From an uncultured Hungatella sp. (lineage in GTDB: Bacteria > Bacillota > Clostridia > Lachnospirales > Lachnospiraceae), in assembly GCA_910586845.1 (NCBI GenBank), contig CAJUJV010000004.1, forward strand, positions 1 through 5,828: a DNA stretch of 5,828 bases, written 5' to 3'. Shown piece after piece: positions 1 through 5,368 of this stretch; within the stretch, counting starts at the first letter, position 1; each line of letters opens with the position of its first letter. Under the pieces are notes generated by a model, which worked only from the letters and a program-made list of their open reading frames with translations, had not been told where the DNA came from and ran no database searches. The translations under genes and the position numbers were made by a program.

Positions 1-34
1 TGGCAGATTTAAAATTCCAGCTGAAATAAAAACC

Positions 35-63
35 TTAACAAAACCAAAATCCTGTGATAGAAT
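35..63 (+). promoter_or_regulatory. Sigma-A-type promoter for the rhomboid-HIT(-sigma) group
   Basis: TTAACA at 35-40 is followed by a 17-nt spacer and TAGAAT at 58-63. A TG one base upstream of the -10 (55-56) makes it an extended -10. Transcription would start near 70, leaving a leader of about 25 nt before the rhomboid ATG at 95. No other promoter this good is seen before 1208, so it may serve all three genes. The assignment rests on consensus match only. Confidence 0.7.
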
Positions 64-94
64 AAGGTTACATAAGTTTTAGGAGAGACCGGGA

Positions 95-721
95 ATGGAA
101 TTTGAGAGACACCGCAGAACTGCTTATGTAAACCTGGCTATCATAGCTGCGAATATAATCGGTTTTCTGTATCTGGAGACACAAGGTTCTACGGAGAATG
201 CAGAGTTTATGATTGATTATGGAGCTTTGGTTGAACCGGCAGTTTTGTATGGAAAAGAATATTGGCGGCTTCTGACAGCGGTTTTTATGCATTTCGGTGT
301 GGAACATCTGACCAATAATATGCTGATCCTGTTTGTTCTGGGGGATAACCTGGAACGGGCGCTTGGAAAGGTGAAATATGCCGTTTTTTACCTGATATGC
401 GGAATCGGAGCCAATGTGGTTTCGCTTTGGGTAAATGTACTGCAGGGTGATTATGCCGTGTCGGCGGGGGCTTCCGGAGCAATCTTTGGTGTGATCGGAG
501 GTCTGATGTATGCTGTGGCAGTCAACCGGGGACGGCTGGAAGACTTGAGTACCAGGCAGATGGTGATTTTGGCGGGGGTTTCTCTCTACCACGGTTTTAC
601 GGGCAGCGGGATCAATAATACGGCTCATGTATCAGGCTTGATACTGGGGATTATTATGGGAGCTGTTTTGTACCGGAAACCTAAAAGAAGAATCGGATGG
701 ATGGAGGAGAACATATGGTAA
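95..721 (+). CDS. Rhomboid family intramembrane serine protease
   Basis: A 208-aa polytopic membrane protein that should cut transmembrane substrates inside the lipid bilayer. Hydrophobic segments lie near residues 11-28, 58-84, 95-117, 123-143, 155-166 and 178-193, which fits the six-helix rhomboid core. The catalytic dyad is visible: Ser127 in GASG (125-128) and His178 in the last helix (TAHVSGLILG). The HxxxHLTNN stretch (His66-Asn75) supplies the conserved His and Asn residues of helix 2. The short basic tail (YRKPKRR) is probably cytoplasmic. The ATG at 95 has AGGAG at 81-85, nine bases upstream. The stop overlaps the start of the HIT gene, so the two are almost certainly co-translated. 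Its substrate cannot be predicted. Family assignment is firm. Confidence 0.95.
   Translation: MEFERHRRTAYVNLAIIAANIIGFLYLETQGSTENAEFMIDYGALVEPAVLYGKEYWRLLTAVFMHFGVEHLTNNMLILFVLGDNLERALGKVKYAVFYLICGIGANVVSLWVNVLQGDYAVSAGASGAIFGVIGGLMYAVAVNRGRLEDLSTRQMVILAGVSLYHGFTGSGINNTAHVSGLILGIIMGAVLYRKPKRRIGWMEENIW
703..709 (+). promoter_or_regulatory. Ribosome binding site fixing the HIT start
   Basis: GGAGGAG at 703-709 lies five bases before the ATG at 715. It selects that ATG over the in-frame ATG at 697, which sits upstream of the site and would add six non-conserved residues. The site is inside the last codons of the rhomboid gene. Confidence 0.85.
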
Positions 722-1131
722 AAGATGATTGTATTTTCTGTAAAATCGCCGGAGGAAAGATTCCGGCGGCAACCCTGTATGAAGATGAAGACTTCCGTGT
801 CATTCTTGACCTGGGGCCGGCTTCCAGAGGCCATGCCCTGATCCTGCCCAAAGAGCACTATCAGGATCTGTGCGAACTGGATGAGGCAGTAGGGGCTAAA
901 GTGCTGGCGCTGGCGGCAAAGATAGGAAGAGCCATGAAAAGCGGTCTGGGATGCGCCGGATTTAATCTGGTGCAGAACAACGGGGAAGCCGCAGGACAGA
1001 CGGTAAAACATTTTCATATGCACATTATTCCCCGATATGAAGGCGGCCCGGAGATGGTGGTCTGGAAACCAGGTTCTTCTGATGCGGGCGAGCTGGAAAA
1101 GATAGTGGAAGAAATAACTGCTCAGCTATAG
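715..1131 (+). CDS. HIT family (histidine triad) nucleotide-binding protein
   Basis: A 138-aa cytoplasmic protein of the HINT-like branch of the histidine-triad superfamily. The family hydrolyses or transfers nucleoside monophosphates from phosphoramidates and related adducts. The triad HFHMH lies at residues 99-103 and is followed by IIPRYEGG; the catalytic histidine should be the middle one, His101. CIFC near the N-terminus (Cys6, Cys9), with His48 and His99, forms the zinc site typical of bacterial HINT-type proteins. RGHALILPKEHY (39-49) and FNLVQNNGEAAGQ (83-95) are the usual nucleotide-pocket segments. Length is normal for the family. Its ATG overlaps the rhomboid stop (ATGGTAA), which indicates translational coupling. 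The in vivo substrate is unknown, as for most bacterial HIT proteins. Confidence 0.95.
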   Translation: MVKDDCIFCKIAGGKIPAATLYEDEDFRVILDLGPASRGHALILPKEHYQDLCELDEAVGAKVLALAAKIGRAMKSGLGCAGFNLVQNNGEAAGQTVKHFHMHIIPRYEGGPEMVVWKPGSSDAGELEKIVEEITAQL

Positions 1132-1132
1132 A

Positions 1133-1169
1133 CAGGAATGTGTGAATGCACGCACTCTGGCGATTCCTG
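1133..1169 (+). repeat. Inverted repeat / hairpin between the HIT and sigma genes
   Basis: CAGGAAT at 1133-1139 is perfectly complementary to ATTCCTG at 1163-1169. Inside it, GTGTG (1140-1144) can pair with CGCAC (1151-1155), one pair being G-U. No run of T follows, so it is not a convincing intrinsic terminator. It starts two bases after the HIT stop and could be an RNA-processing or stability element, or an operator. Its role is unknown. Confidence 0.4.
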
Positions 1170-1207
1170 CGGAAGAGTTGTTGAAAAACTGGAATTAGGA
1201 GAATAAC

Positions 1208-1759
1208 ATGCAACAAGAGCAGAAAGATTTGTTGCAGACGCTGTACGAGGAATATCAGGCCGGACTCAGGCTGATCGCATTCAGCAAAGGCATACCGGAA
1301 TGTGAAGTTGATGATATTGTTCAGGATACATTTTACTCATTTATGGATTCCTACAAGGAGAAAGCTCTGGAATGGAACCCGGCTCAAAGAAAAGCGGTGC
1401 TGGTCAGGATTCTGTTAAACAGGTGTATGGATTATTACCGCAGTCAGGAACAGCAGATGAATGCATTAAGTATAGATTCTGAGGACCCGAAGGTCGAGTA
1501 TGAGATCATGAGGCATCACCTGCTGTCTGATATCAGCGACAAGCTGGTTGCCGATGAGCGCATGCTCATGATCCGGAAAACCATAGAGGATATGAGACCA
1601 TCCCTGCGGGAAGTGGCTGTTCTCTATATGGTGGAGGGAAGGTCTTTGACCGAAGTAGCCGAGATCCTGAAGATCAGCAAAGCTGCATGCAGAATGCGGA
1701 TTTTCAGGATCAGAGCCTATATGAGAGAATTGTTTGGGGAAATGAATCAGCCCTCGTGA
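1208..1759 (+). CDS. ECF-like sigma-70 family RNA polymerase sigma factor
   Basis: A 183-aa two-domain sigma factor. Residues about 8-79 look like region 2: an acidic helix around VDDIVQDTFYSFM (34-46) corresponds to the core-binding 2.2 segment, and ILLNRCMDYYR (68-78) to the -10 recognition helix. Residues about 121-176 form region 4, with the helix-turn-helix GRSLTEVAEILKISKAACRM and basic FRIRAYMREL. Regions 1.1 and 3 are absent, as in ECF sigmas. AGGAG at 1197-1201 supports the ATG at 1208. It follows the HIT gene by 76 nt with no clear promoter or terminator between, so read-through is likely. The stop lies 13 bp inside the 3' end of the convergent murG. The likely membrane-bound regulator is encoded at 3054, beyond murG. 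Target promoters cannot be deduced. Confidence 0.9.
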   Translation: MQQEQKDLLQTLYEEYQAGLRLIAFSKGIPECEVDDIVQDTFYSFMDSYKEKALEWNPAQRKAVLVRILLNRCMDYYRSQEQQMNALSIDSEDPKVEYEIMRHHLLSDISDKLVADERMLMIRKTIEDMRPSLREVAVLYMVEGRSLTEVAEILKISKAACRMRIFRIRAYMRELFGEMNQPS

Positions 1760-2820
1760 ACAGCGCATTCTTCAATAAGATTTACGATAGTCTGAACAGC
1801 GTTTTTTAGATGACTTTGCTCCATCTTCTGAATAAATGAAGCTCTGTTCCGGAAAGTCTCAGTGATCGCCTGATACAGGCTGTCGTCAGTTACAGCTTCC
1901 TCTTCCAGGACTGTGCTGAACCCCTGTTTTGCAAATGAATTAGCATTAAGGATCTGGTCTCCCCGGCTGGCAGCAGCAGGGAGCGGGATCAGGACATTAG
2001 GTTTGTGCAGAGCCAGAAGTTCGCAGATGGAGTTAGCGCCTGCTCTGGATACAGCCAGGTCAGCAGCAGCAAACAGATGTTTTAAAGGAGCATCAACATA
2101 TTCATATTGTACATATCCTTTCGTGCCGATGAGAGATTCATCCAGATGGCCCTTGCCGCAGATATGTACCACCTGATAGTCAGGCAGCAGCCGGGGCAGA
2201 AGGTGTCTGACGGCAGTGTTGACCGCCACGGAGCCAAGGCTTCCTCCGATGACCAGGATAACCGGTTTGTCGGCGGCCAGATGAGCATATTGCAGGCCGG
2301 ACAGACGGTCCCCCAAAAGAAGCTCGGCCCGGATCGGAGAGCCTGTAAGGACTGCTTTATCTTCCGGAAGGCAGGAAAGAGTCTCGGGGAAATTGCAGCA
2401 GACTTTTCTGGCTGAAGGGATGCACAGTTTGTTGGCAAGTCCGGGGGTCATATCTGACTCATGGATGATTGTTGGGATACGGAAATGCTTTGCCGCCAGG
2501 ACCACGGGAACCGCGACAAAGCCGCCTTTGGAGAAGACGACATCAGGCCTGTATTTTTTTAAAAGACTCCGGGCCTCCCCATAGCCCTTTATCACTCGAA
2601 AAGGATCAGAGAAATTTTTCAGATCGAAGTACCGGCGCAGTTTGCCGGAGGAGATTCCGTCATAGGGGATCCCTGCATTTTCAATGAGTTTTTTCTCAAT
2701 TCCCTGATAGGAACCGATGTATCGGATCTCGTAGCCTGCTTCCCGAAGCGAGGGGATCAGAGCCAGGTTAGGGGTTACATGGCCGGCGGTTCCGCCGCCG
2801 GTTAGGATGATCTTTTTCAT
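1747..2820 (-). CDS. murG: MurG, lipid II synthase (stand-alone copy)
   Basis: A 357-aa GT-B glycosyltransferase. It transfers GlcNAc from UDP-GlcNAc to undecaprenyl-PP-MurNAc-pentapeptide (lipid I), giving lipid II at the inner membrane face. The N-terminal acceptor domain opens with the glycine-rich loop TGGGTAGHVTPN (7-18). HESDMTPGLAN lies at 120-130, GGSLGSVAVN (192-201) opens the donor domain, and SRAGANSICELLA (258-270) holds the UDP-GlcNAc contacts including a conserved Glu. LIPL...ASRGDQ (278-289) follows. An in-frame ATG at 2844 would add eight residues, but GGAGG at 2829-2833 and the canonical MKKIILTGGG start favour 2820. The gene stands outside any division/cell-wall cluster, with its own promoter. 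From memory, the SSGKLRRYFDLKN stretch resembles the second, non-dcw MurG of bacilli. Whether the genome has another murG cannot be seen here. Confidence 0.95.
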   Translation of the reverse strand: MKKIILTGGGTAGHVTPNLALIPSLREAGYEIRYIGSYQGIEKKLIENAGIPYDGISSGKLRRYFDLKNFSDPFRVIKGYGEARSLLKKYRPDVVFSKGGFVAVPVVLAAKHFRIPTIIHESDMTPGLANKLCIPSARKVCCNFPETLSCLPEDKAVLTGSPIRAELLLGDRLSGLQYAHLAADKPVILVIGGSLGSVAVNTAVRHLLPRLLPDYQVVHICGKGHLDESLIGTKGYVQYEYVDAPLKHLFAAADLAVSRAGANSICELLALHKPNVLIPLPAAASRGDQILNANSFAKQGFSTVLEEEAVTDDSLYQAITETFRNRASFIQKMEQSHLKNAVQTIVNLIEECAVHEG

Positions 2821-2828
2821 AGGGGCTG

Positions 2829-2833
2829 CCTCC
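2829..2833 (-). promoter_or_regulatory. Ribosome binding site fixing the murG start
   Basis: On the minus strand GGAGG lies eight bases upstream of the ATG at 2820. The upstream in-frame ATG at 2844 has only AT-rich sequence before it and no Shine-Dalgarno match. This puts the murG start at 2820. Confidence 0.8.
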
Positions 2834-2861
2834 AGTGTTTTCATAATATATATCTGTTAAT

Positions 2862-2892
2862 ATTATAGTAAGCAATTGCCTTGAAATGTCAA
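2862..2892 (-). promoter_or_regulatory. Sigma-A-type promoter for murG
   Basis: Read on the minus strand, TTGACA (2887-2892) and TATAAT (2862-2867) both match consensus perfectly, with a slightly long 19-nt spacer. Transcription would start near 2855, about 35 nt before the ATG at 2820. murG therefore has a dedicated promoter that fires away from the gene at 3054. Confidence 0.7.
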
Positions 2893-2956
2893 GGGAGAAT
2901 GTGAAAAAGCCCGATTACTGTTCACAGGACCCTTGGGCGGCGGGGACTTTTATCCG

Positions 2957-2996
2957 CTGTCAGACAGTCGTGTACAGTCTGCCATGACTTTGACAG
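2957..2996. repeat. Overlapping dyad elements upstream of the anti-sigma candidate
   Basis: CTGTCAGACAG (2957-2967) is itself a palindrome around a central A. CAGAC (2961-2965) also pairs with GTCTG (2977-2981), and CTGTCA (2957-2962) with TGACAG (2991-2996). These alternatives overlap the proposed -35 of the downstream gene. They could be an operator or a switching RNA structure if transcription enters from upstream. No T-run marks a terminator. Function is unknown. Confidence 0.35.
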
Positions 2997-3012
2997 TGCG
3001 CTGAACTATAAA
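2984..3012 (+). promoter_or_regulatory. Possible promoter for the anti-sigma / secreted protein unit
   Basis: ATGACT (2984-2989) stands 17 nt before TATAAA (3007-3012), giving a predicted start near 3019 and a leader of about 35 nt. A perfect TTGACA at 2990-2995 lies close by but has no good -10 at a proper distance; CATGAT, 18 nt away, is weak. A promoter for the upstream sigma factor itself could also lie here. Its consensus is unknown. Confidence 0.4.
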
Positions 3013-3044
3013 TCATGATTTCCAGAAATCTGAAAGAATATGCG

Positions 3045-3048
3045 AGGT
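3045..3048 (+). promoter_or_regulatory. Ribosome binding site supporting a GTG start
   Basis: AGGT at 3045-3048, within GCGAGGTAA, lies five bases before the GTG at 3054. The next in-frame ATG at 3072 has no comparable site. This favours the GTG start, although the difference is only six residues. Confidence 0.6.
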
Positions 3049-3053
3049 AACCT

Positions 3054-3836
3054 GTGAAGAACAAGAATCAAATGCAGGCAGACGATAACTTCATAGACCA
3101 GAAAATAGCAGAAGCTTTTGGATATGGGGATCAGCAACTTGCAGAGGAATTGGACAGAGCTGTGGCAGCGGCAAAAGAACAGCCACCGACAGCTCCGGAA
3201 GGTGAACTGCAGCGGATCATCAACCGCCTGGACAGAAAATCTGCGGCGAAACGCAGGAAAAGCCGGATGAAGAAGATGGTGAAGATGCTGATAGCGGCTG
3301 CAGTTTTGGGTGTAATGATGGTTGGCGGGAGCAGTTGGGTTGGGGCGAAGAGGTATTATACGTATGACTTGCGAGACAAAGAGAACTTGGAGGATGTAAT
3401 TGTATTTAATAATAATGAGAGTAATTTAATTGATGATTCGGGAGCTGAAAGAGCGTATAAACAGATTGCTGATAGGCTAAATATTGAGGTATTACAATTA
3501 TCGTATTTACCAGAAGGGATGATATTCAACAGTTTAACAGAAACAAAAACGAGATGTATGTTAGCATTTGAAAATGATACAGGTAAGCTTTTTTTTGATC
3601 AAGGATTAAATGACAAACCAAGTTCATTAAGTTATGTTTCTGAAGAAGGAAAATCTCATAAAGTTTACAATTATTATTTAGATCAGAACCTTATAGTATA
3701 TCAGTATGAATTAGAAGATGGTGGTACACAATTCAGCGTCCGGATTAAAAGAGATAAACAGTATTATTTTTTAGAGGGAATAGATGTAAAAGAGTTTGAT
3801 AAAATTGTTCAAGGAATTAAGCCATATAATAATTAA
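3054..3836 (+). CDS. Probable membrane anti-sigma factor with DUF4367-like ectodomain
   Basis: A 260-aa single-pass protein starting with GTG. Residues 1-73 are hydrophilic and basic before the membrane (KSAAKRRKSRMKK), one hydrophobic segment spans about 75-97, and 98-260 should lie outside the cell. From QLSYLPEGMIF (148-158) to the end (FLEGIDVKEFDKIVQGI) it resembles the DUF4367 domain common in Firmicutes proteins encoded beside sigma factors. The zinc anti-sigma HxxxCxxC motif is absent; the only cysteine is Cys168, outside the membrane. The anti-sigma role is inferred from topology and from the sigma gene at 1208. The gene is a mosaic: hand-counted GC is about 50% over 3061-3360 and about 30% over 3361-3840, the break falling just after the membrane segment. 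It lies 21 nt before the secreted-protein gene. An unrelated membrane sensor is possible. Confidence 0.7.
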   Translation: MKNKNQMQADDNFIDQKIAEAFGYGDQQLAEELDRAVAAAKEQPPTAPEGELQRIINRLDRKSAAKRRKSRMKKMVKMLIAAAVLGVMMVGGSSWVGAKRYYTYDLRDKENLEDVIVFNNNESNLIDDSGAERAYKQIADRLNIEVLQLSYLPEGMIFNSLTETKTRCMLAFENDTGKLFFDQGLNDKPSSLSYVSEEGKSHKVYNYYLDQNLIVYQYELEDGGTQFSVRIKRDKQYYFLEGIDVKEFDKIVQGIKPYNN

Positions 3837-3857
3837 ATGTAGTAGGAGGATTATGGG

Positions 3858-4379
3858 ATGAAAAAGAAGATTAAGAGAATATTGAGTTTAGCTTTAGTTA
3901 TGATGTTGCTGGGAAGTAATAATATCTTGGCTAGTGAACTGAGAGCGGAAAAAAAATCTACTACCGACTATGATACAACTATTCAGCCCAGGAGTCGCTA
4001 TTTAGCAAGTGCATCATCTGAAGTTACGAATGAGGGTGAAGGTGTTTTAAGAATTTATGCGGATTTTAAGTCTTTTGAAGGTGTTGAATCAGGAAGCATA
4101 AAGATTAATTTACAGAGGAGAAAAAGCGCTAGTTCGGGAACTTGGGAACCCGTGGATACATATACAGAAGAATTTGATGGAGCGGATTATTCGAATGGTG
4201 TTATAACTTATGCGTATACAGAATTTGAAGTCCATGGTTTGAAAACGGATTATTATTATAGACTGACATGTTATCATAAAGTAAAAACACCGGACGGCAC
4301 AGAGTCAAAAACAACCCAGACCGACGGCGTCCTTCTCACGTCTTACCCCGTATTCCGTATTGGAGAGGAAACGGAATAA
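3858..4379 (+). CDS. Small secreted protein, DUF6147-like
   Basis: A 173-aa protein with a clear Sec signal peptide: a basic KKKIKR start, a hydrophobic core from about 8 to 19, and likely cleavage near residue 25 (NNILA/SE). The mature part is rich in short beta-type segments: RSRYLASASSEVTN (45-58), GSIKINLQRRKSA (79-91), then DYYYRLTCYHKVK (131-143). This pattern resembles, from memory, the small secreted clostridial DUF6147 family, whose function is not known. AGGAGG (3844-3849) supports the ATG at 3858, and the 21-nt gap to the upstream gene implies co-transcription. A single cysteine (138) remains. GC is low (about 36%) up to roughly codon 143 and then rises to about 52% for the last 30 codons, a second mosaic edge. 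It may be the ligand of the neighbouring ectodomain; this is inference only. Confidence 0.8.
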   Translation: MKKKIKRILSLALVMMLLGSNNILASELRAEKKSTTDYDTTIQPRSRYLASASSEVTNEGEGVLRIYADFKSFEGVESGSIKINLQRRKSASSGTWEPVDTYTEEFDGADYSNGVITYAYTEFEVHGLKTDYYYRLTCYHKVKTPDGTESKTTQTDGVLLTSYPVFRIGEETE

Positions 4380-4399
4380 TTTATAACGTATTATCTGAG

Positions 4400-4425
4400 A
4401 GGCCCGCGGAAGTCCGTGGGCCTTT
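4400..4425 (+). terminator. Rho-independent terminator after the secreted protein gene
   Basis: AGGCCCGCGGA (4400-4410) pairs with TCCGTGGGCCT (4413-4423) through one G-U pair. The tightly closed GC-rich hairpin is followed by TTTAAT. It begins 20 nt after the stop at 4379. The T-tract is short but the stem is strong. Confidence 0.75.
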
Positions 4426-4831
4426 AATCATGAAGACAGGGTACTATTCCGCCTCTGTCAGGATTATCTATTTTCCGAACAATCATTTTATGTGGATCGA
4501 AATTCTCTGTTTTTCGAAAAATTTTATTTTTTATGTATTCCATTCTCTTTCTAAAATCCTTATATTAGTTTTTACATCAGAGAAGGTGGACATCAAGACG
4601 AACAATTCATAGAGGCTTGGATGTATTAAAGAGCAAAGGTACGATTAAGCGCAAGGGTGGTAAACGATATGGCTATTAGAAAGTTTACAAACAGTTTTGT
4701 GTTCTTATCGTACCATTCCCAGATGGCAATGGCAGAAGTCCTGATGCCGTAAAGCATAAAGGAAAAGGCAGGAAAGTCAAACCTGAAAGAGCCGAAATGA
4801 GAAGTAGAAAAAGAAATATCGTCAAGGGCAC
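4426..4831. other. Gene-free stretch between two transcription units
   Basis: About 400 nt with no credible intact gene; open frames here are short, lack ribosome sites and have no family resemblance. The first part (to about 4580) is AT-rich and contains the 12-bp palindrome TTTTTCGAAAAA (4510-4521). The middle holds a winged-helix-like remnant (4581-4691). From 4690 to 4830 one plus frame stays open with many Lys/Arg codons but matches nothing recognised. The stretch reads as eroded DNA rather than a working locus. Confidence 0.5.
4581..4691 (+). pseudogene. Decayed winged-helix DNA-binding fragment
   Basis: In the frame starting at 4593 the translation reads SRRTIHRGLDVLKSKG, then TIKRKGGKRYGY, a TAG stop (4677-4679), and KVYK. 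This closely follows the recognition-helix and wing pattern of winged-helix C-termini found in ATP-binding (AlbA/Fic-type) regulators, roughly S-RTI-RDL--LK--G-I-R-G---GYW-V. The stop falls exactly where the conserved Trp is expected, as TGG to TAG would give. No start codon, ribosome site or N-terminal domain remains, and a stop lies in frame just upstream (4566-4568). It is therefore read as a dead fragment. The resemblance is from memory and the stretch is short. Confidence 0.45.
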
Positions 4832-4860
4832 TTGGAAATAAAGCAATACAGTGGTATACT
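4832..4860 (+). promoter_or_regulatory. Sigma-A-type promoter for the YdbC-like gene
   Basis: TTGGAA (4832-4837) is followed by a 17-nt spacer and TATACT (4855-4860). TGG immediately before the -10 adds the extended -10 element. The predicted start near 4867 gives a leader of about 64 nt. That leader includes a possible small hairpin, AGGTG (4882-4886) with CACCT (4899-4903). Confidence 0.75.
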
Positions 4861-4930
4861 CAAACACGGAATAGTTCTCTCAGGTGGGCCGGTGCTATCA
4901 CCTTTGATATGAAAAAGGAGGAATAAGATC

Positions 4931-5155
4931 ATGGCAGATATTAAATTTGAAATAAAACAGCAGATCGGGGCAATTTCAGAAAGCGGAAAAGGTTGGACGA
5001 AAGAATTAAACCTGATCTCATGGAACGGCGGTTCTCCGAAATATGACATAAGAGACTGGGCGCCGGACCATGAAAAGATGGGGAAGGGGATCACACTTAC
5101 GGAAGAAGAAGTTCGGACACTATATAAAATCCTTGGCGGGATTATAAAATCTTAA
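4931..5155 (+). CDS. PC4/YdbC family single-stranded DNA-binding protein
   Basis: A 74-aa cytoplasmic protein that matches the bacterial PC4-like YdbC family over its whole length. The family, known structurally from Lactococcus YdbC, forms dimers that bind single-stranded DNA much as the eukaryotic coactivator PC4 does. The diagnostic string is visible: FEI (6-8), GWTKELNLISWNG (21-33), KYDIRDWAPDHEKMGKGITLT (37-57, key residues Tyr38, Asp39, Arg41, Trp43, Lys52), then a C-terminal helix from EEEVRTLYKIL. The ATG at 4931 has AGGAGG (4916-4921) nine bases upstream. It is monocistronic, between its own promoter (4832) and terminator (5180). Roles in replication, repair or transcription have been suggested for the family, but no specific job can be read from this context. 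Confidence 0.92.
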   Translation: MADIKFEIKQQIGAISESGKGWTKELNLISWNGGSPKYDIRDWAPDHEKMGKGITLTEEEVRTLYKILGGIIKS

Positions 5156-5179
5156 ATAAAATTTGCCTCAAAATTTATT

Positions 5180-5234
5180 GGCTGCCGCAAACGGGTGAAT
5201 TTTCCCGGACATTGCGGCGGCCATATCTGTTTTT
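5180..5234 (+). terminator. Terminator after the YdbC-like gene
   Basis: GGCTGCCGCAA (5180-5190) pairs with TTGCGGCGGCC (5212-5222) through one G-U pair. An inner CGGG/CCCG helix (5192-5195 with 5204-5207) extends it across a small internal loop. A run of five T follows at 5230-5234, seven bases after the stem, so termination efficiency is uncertain. The hairpin could also work on the opposite strand. Confidence 0.6.
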
Positions 5235-5354
5235 ATTCTGTCAGTCTCACACTCATCCCCCAGAAAAACAAGCTGCAGTTTCCCTCTCGTCTCCATCTCT
5301 GGAAATCGCCGCCAGAGCCCCCAGCGTTTCCCTATGGAGTTGCCATGTTTTGTA

Positions 5355-5366
5355 TGGTACTATTAA
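5355..5366 (+). promoter_or_regulatory. Possible -10 region for the Cys-rich secreted protein
   Basis: TGGTACTAT (5355-5363) could act as an extended -10, and TATTAA (5361-5366) is an alternative. The best -35 nearby, TTGCCA (5340-5345), is only 12 or 15 nt away respectively, so neither pair is convincing. Any start from here would fall inside the TGTAAM array. Confidence 0.3.
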
Positions 5367-5368
5367 TT

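Noticed and set aside
1..34. Possible tail of an upstream gene (TGG CAG ATT TAA in frame 1)
   Set aside because: Four codons before a stop is not enough evidence for a gene end.
1913..2687. Several plus-strand open frames inside murG
   Set aside because: They are shadows of the clear MurG frame on the minus strand, with no ribosome sites or family motifs.
2990..2995. Perfect TTGACA as the -35 of the 3054 gene
   Set aside because: No good -10 lies 16-18 nt away, and TATAAA at 3007 is only 11 nt downstream. The ATGACT/TATAAA pair with a 17-nt spacer is the better candidate.
4510..4521. 12-bp palindrome TTTTTCGAAAAA
   Set aside because: A simple A/T palindrome in AT-rich DNA; no second copy or neighbouring promoter gives it meaning.
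4430..4612. Plus-strand 60-aa open frame in the gene-free stretch
   Set aside because: It starts just after the terminator hairpin, has no ribosome site, and its composition is simply AT-rich translation (many Phe, Ile and Ser). It overlaps the better winged-helix frame.
4685..4867. Minus-strand hydrophobic 60-aa open frame
   Set aside because: The hydrophobicity comes from reading a Lys/Arg-rich plus strand backwards, it has no ribosome site, and it overlaps the promoter of the YdbC-like gene.
5173..5357. Minus-strand frames with coding-like codon use, such as a 42-codon frame from an ATG near 5300 with GKLQLVFLGDECETD
   Set aside because: Two overlapping frames look equally coding-like, neither has a ribosome site, and the frame runs through the terminator hairpin at 5180-5222. 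No family is recognised. A decayed minus-strand gene remains possible but cannot be supported.
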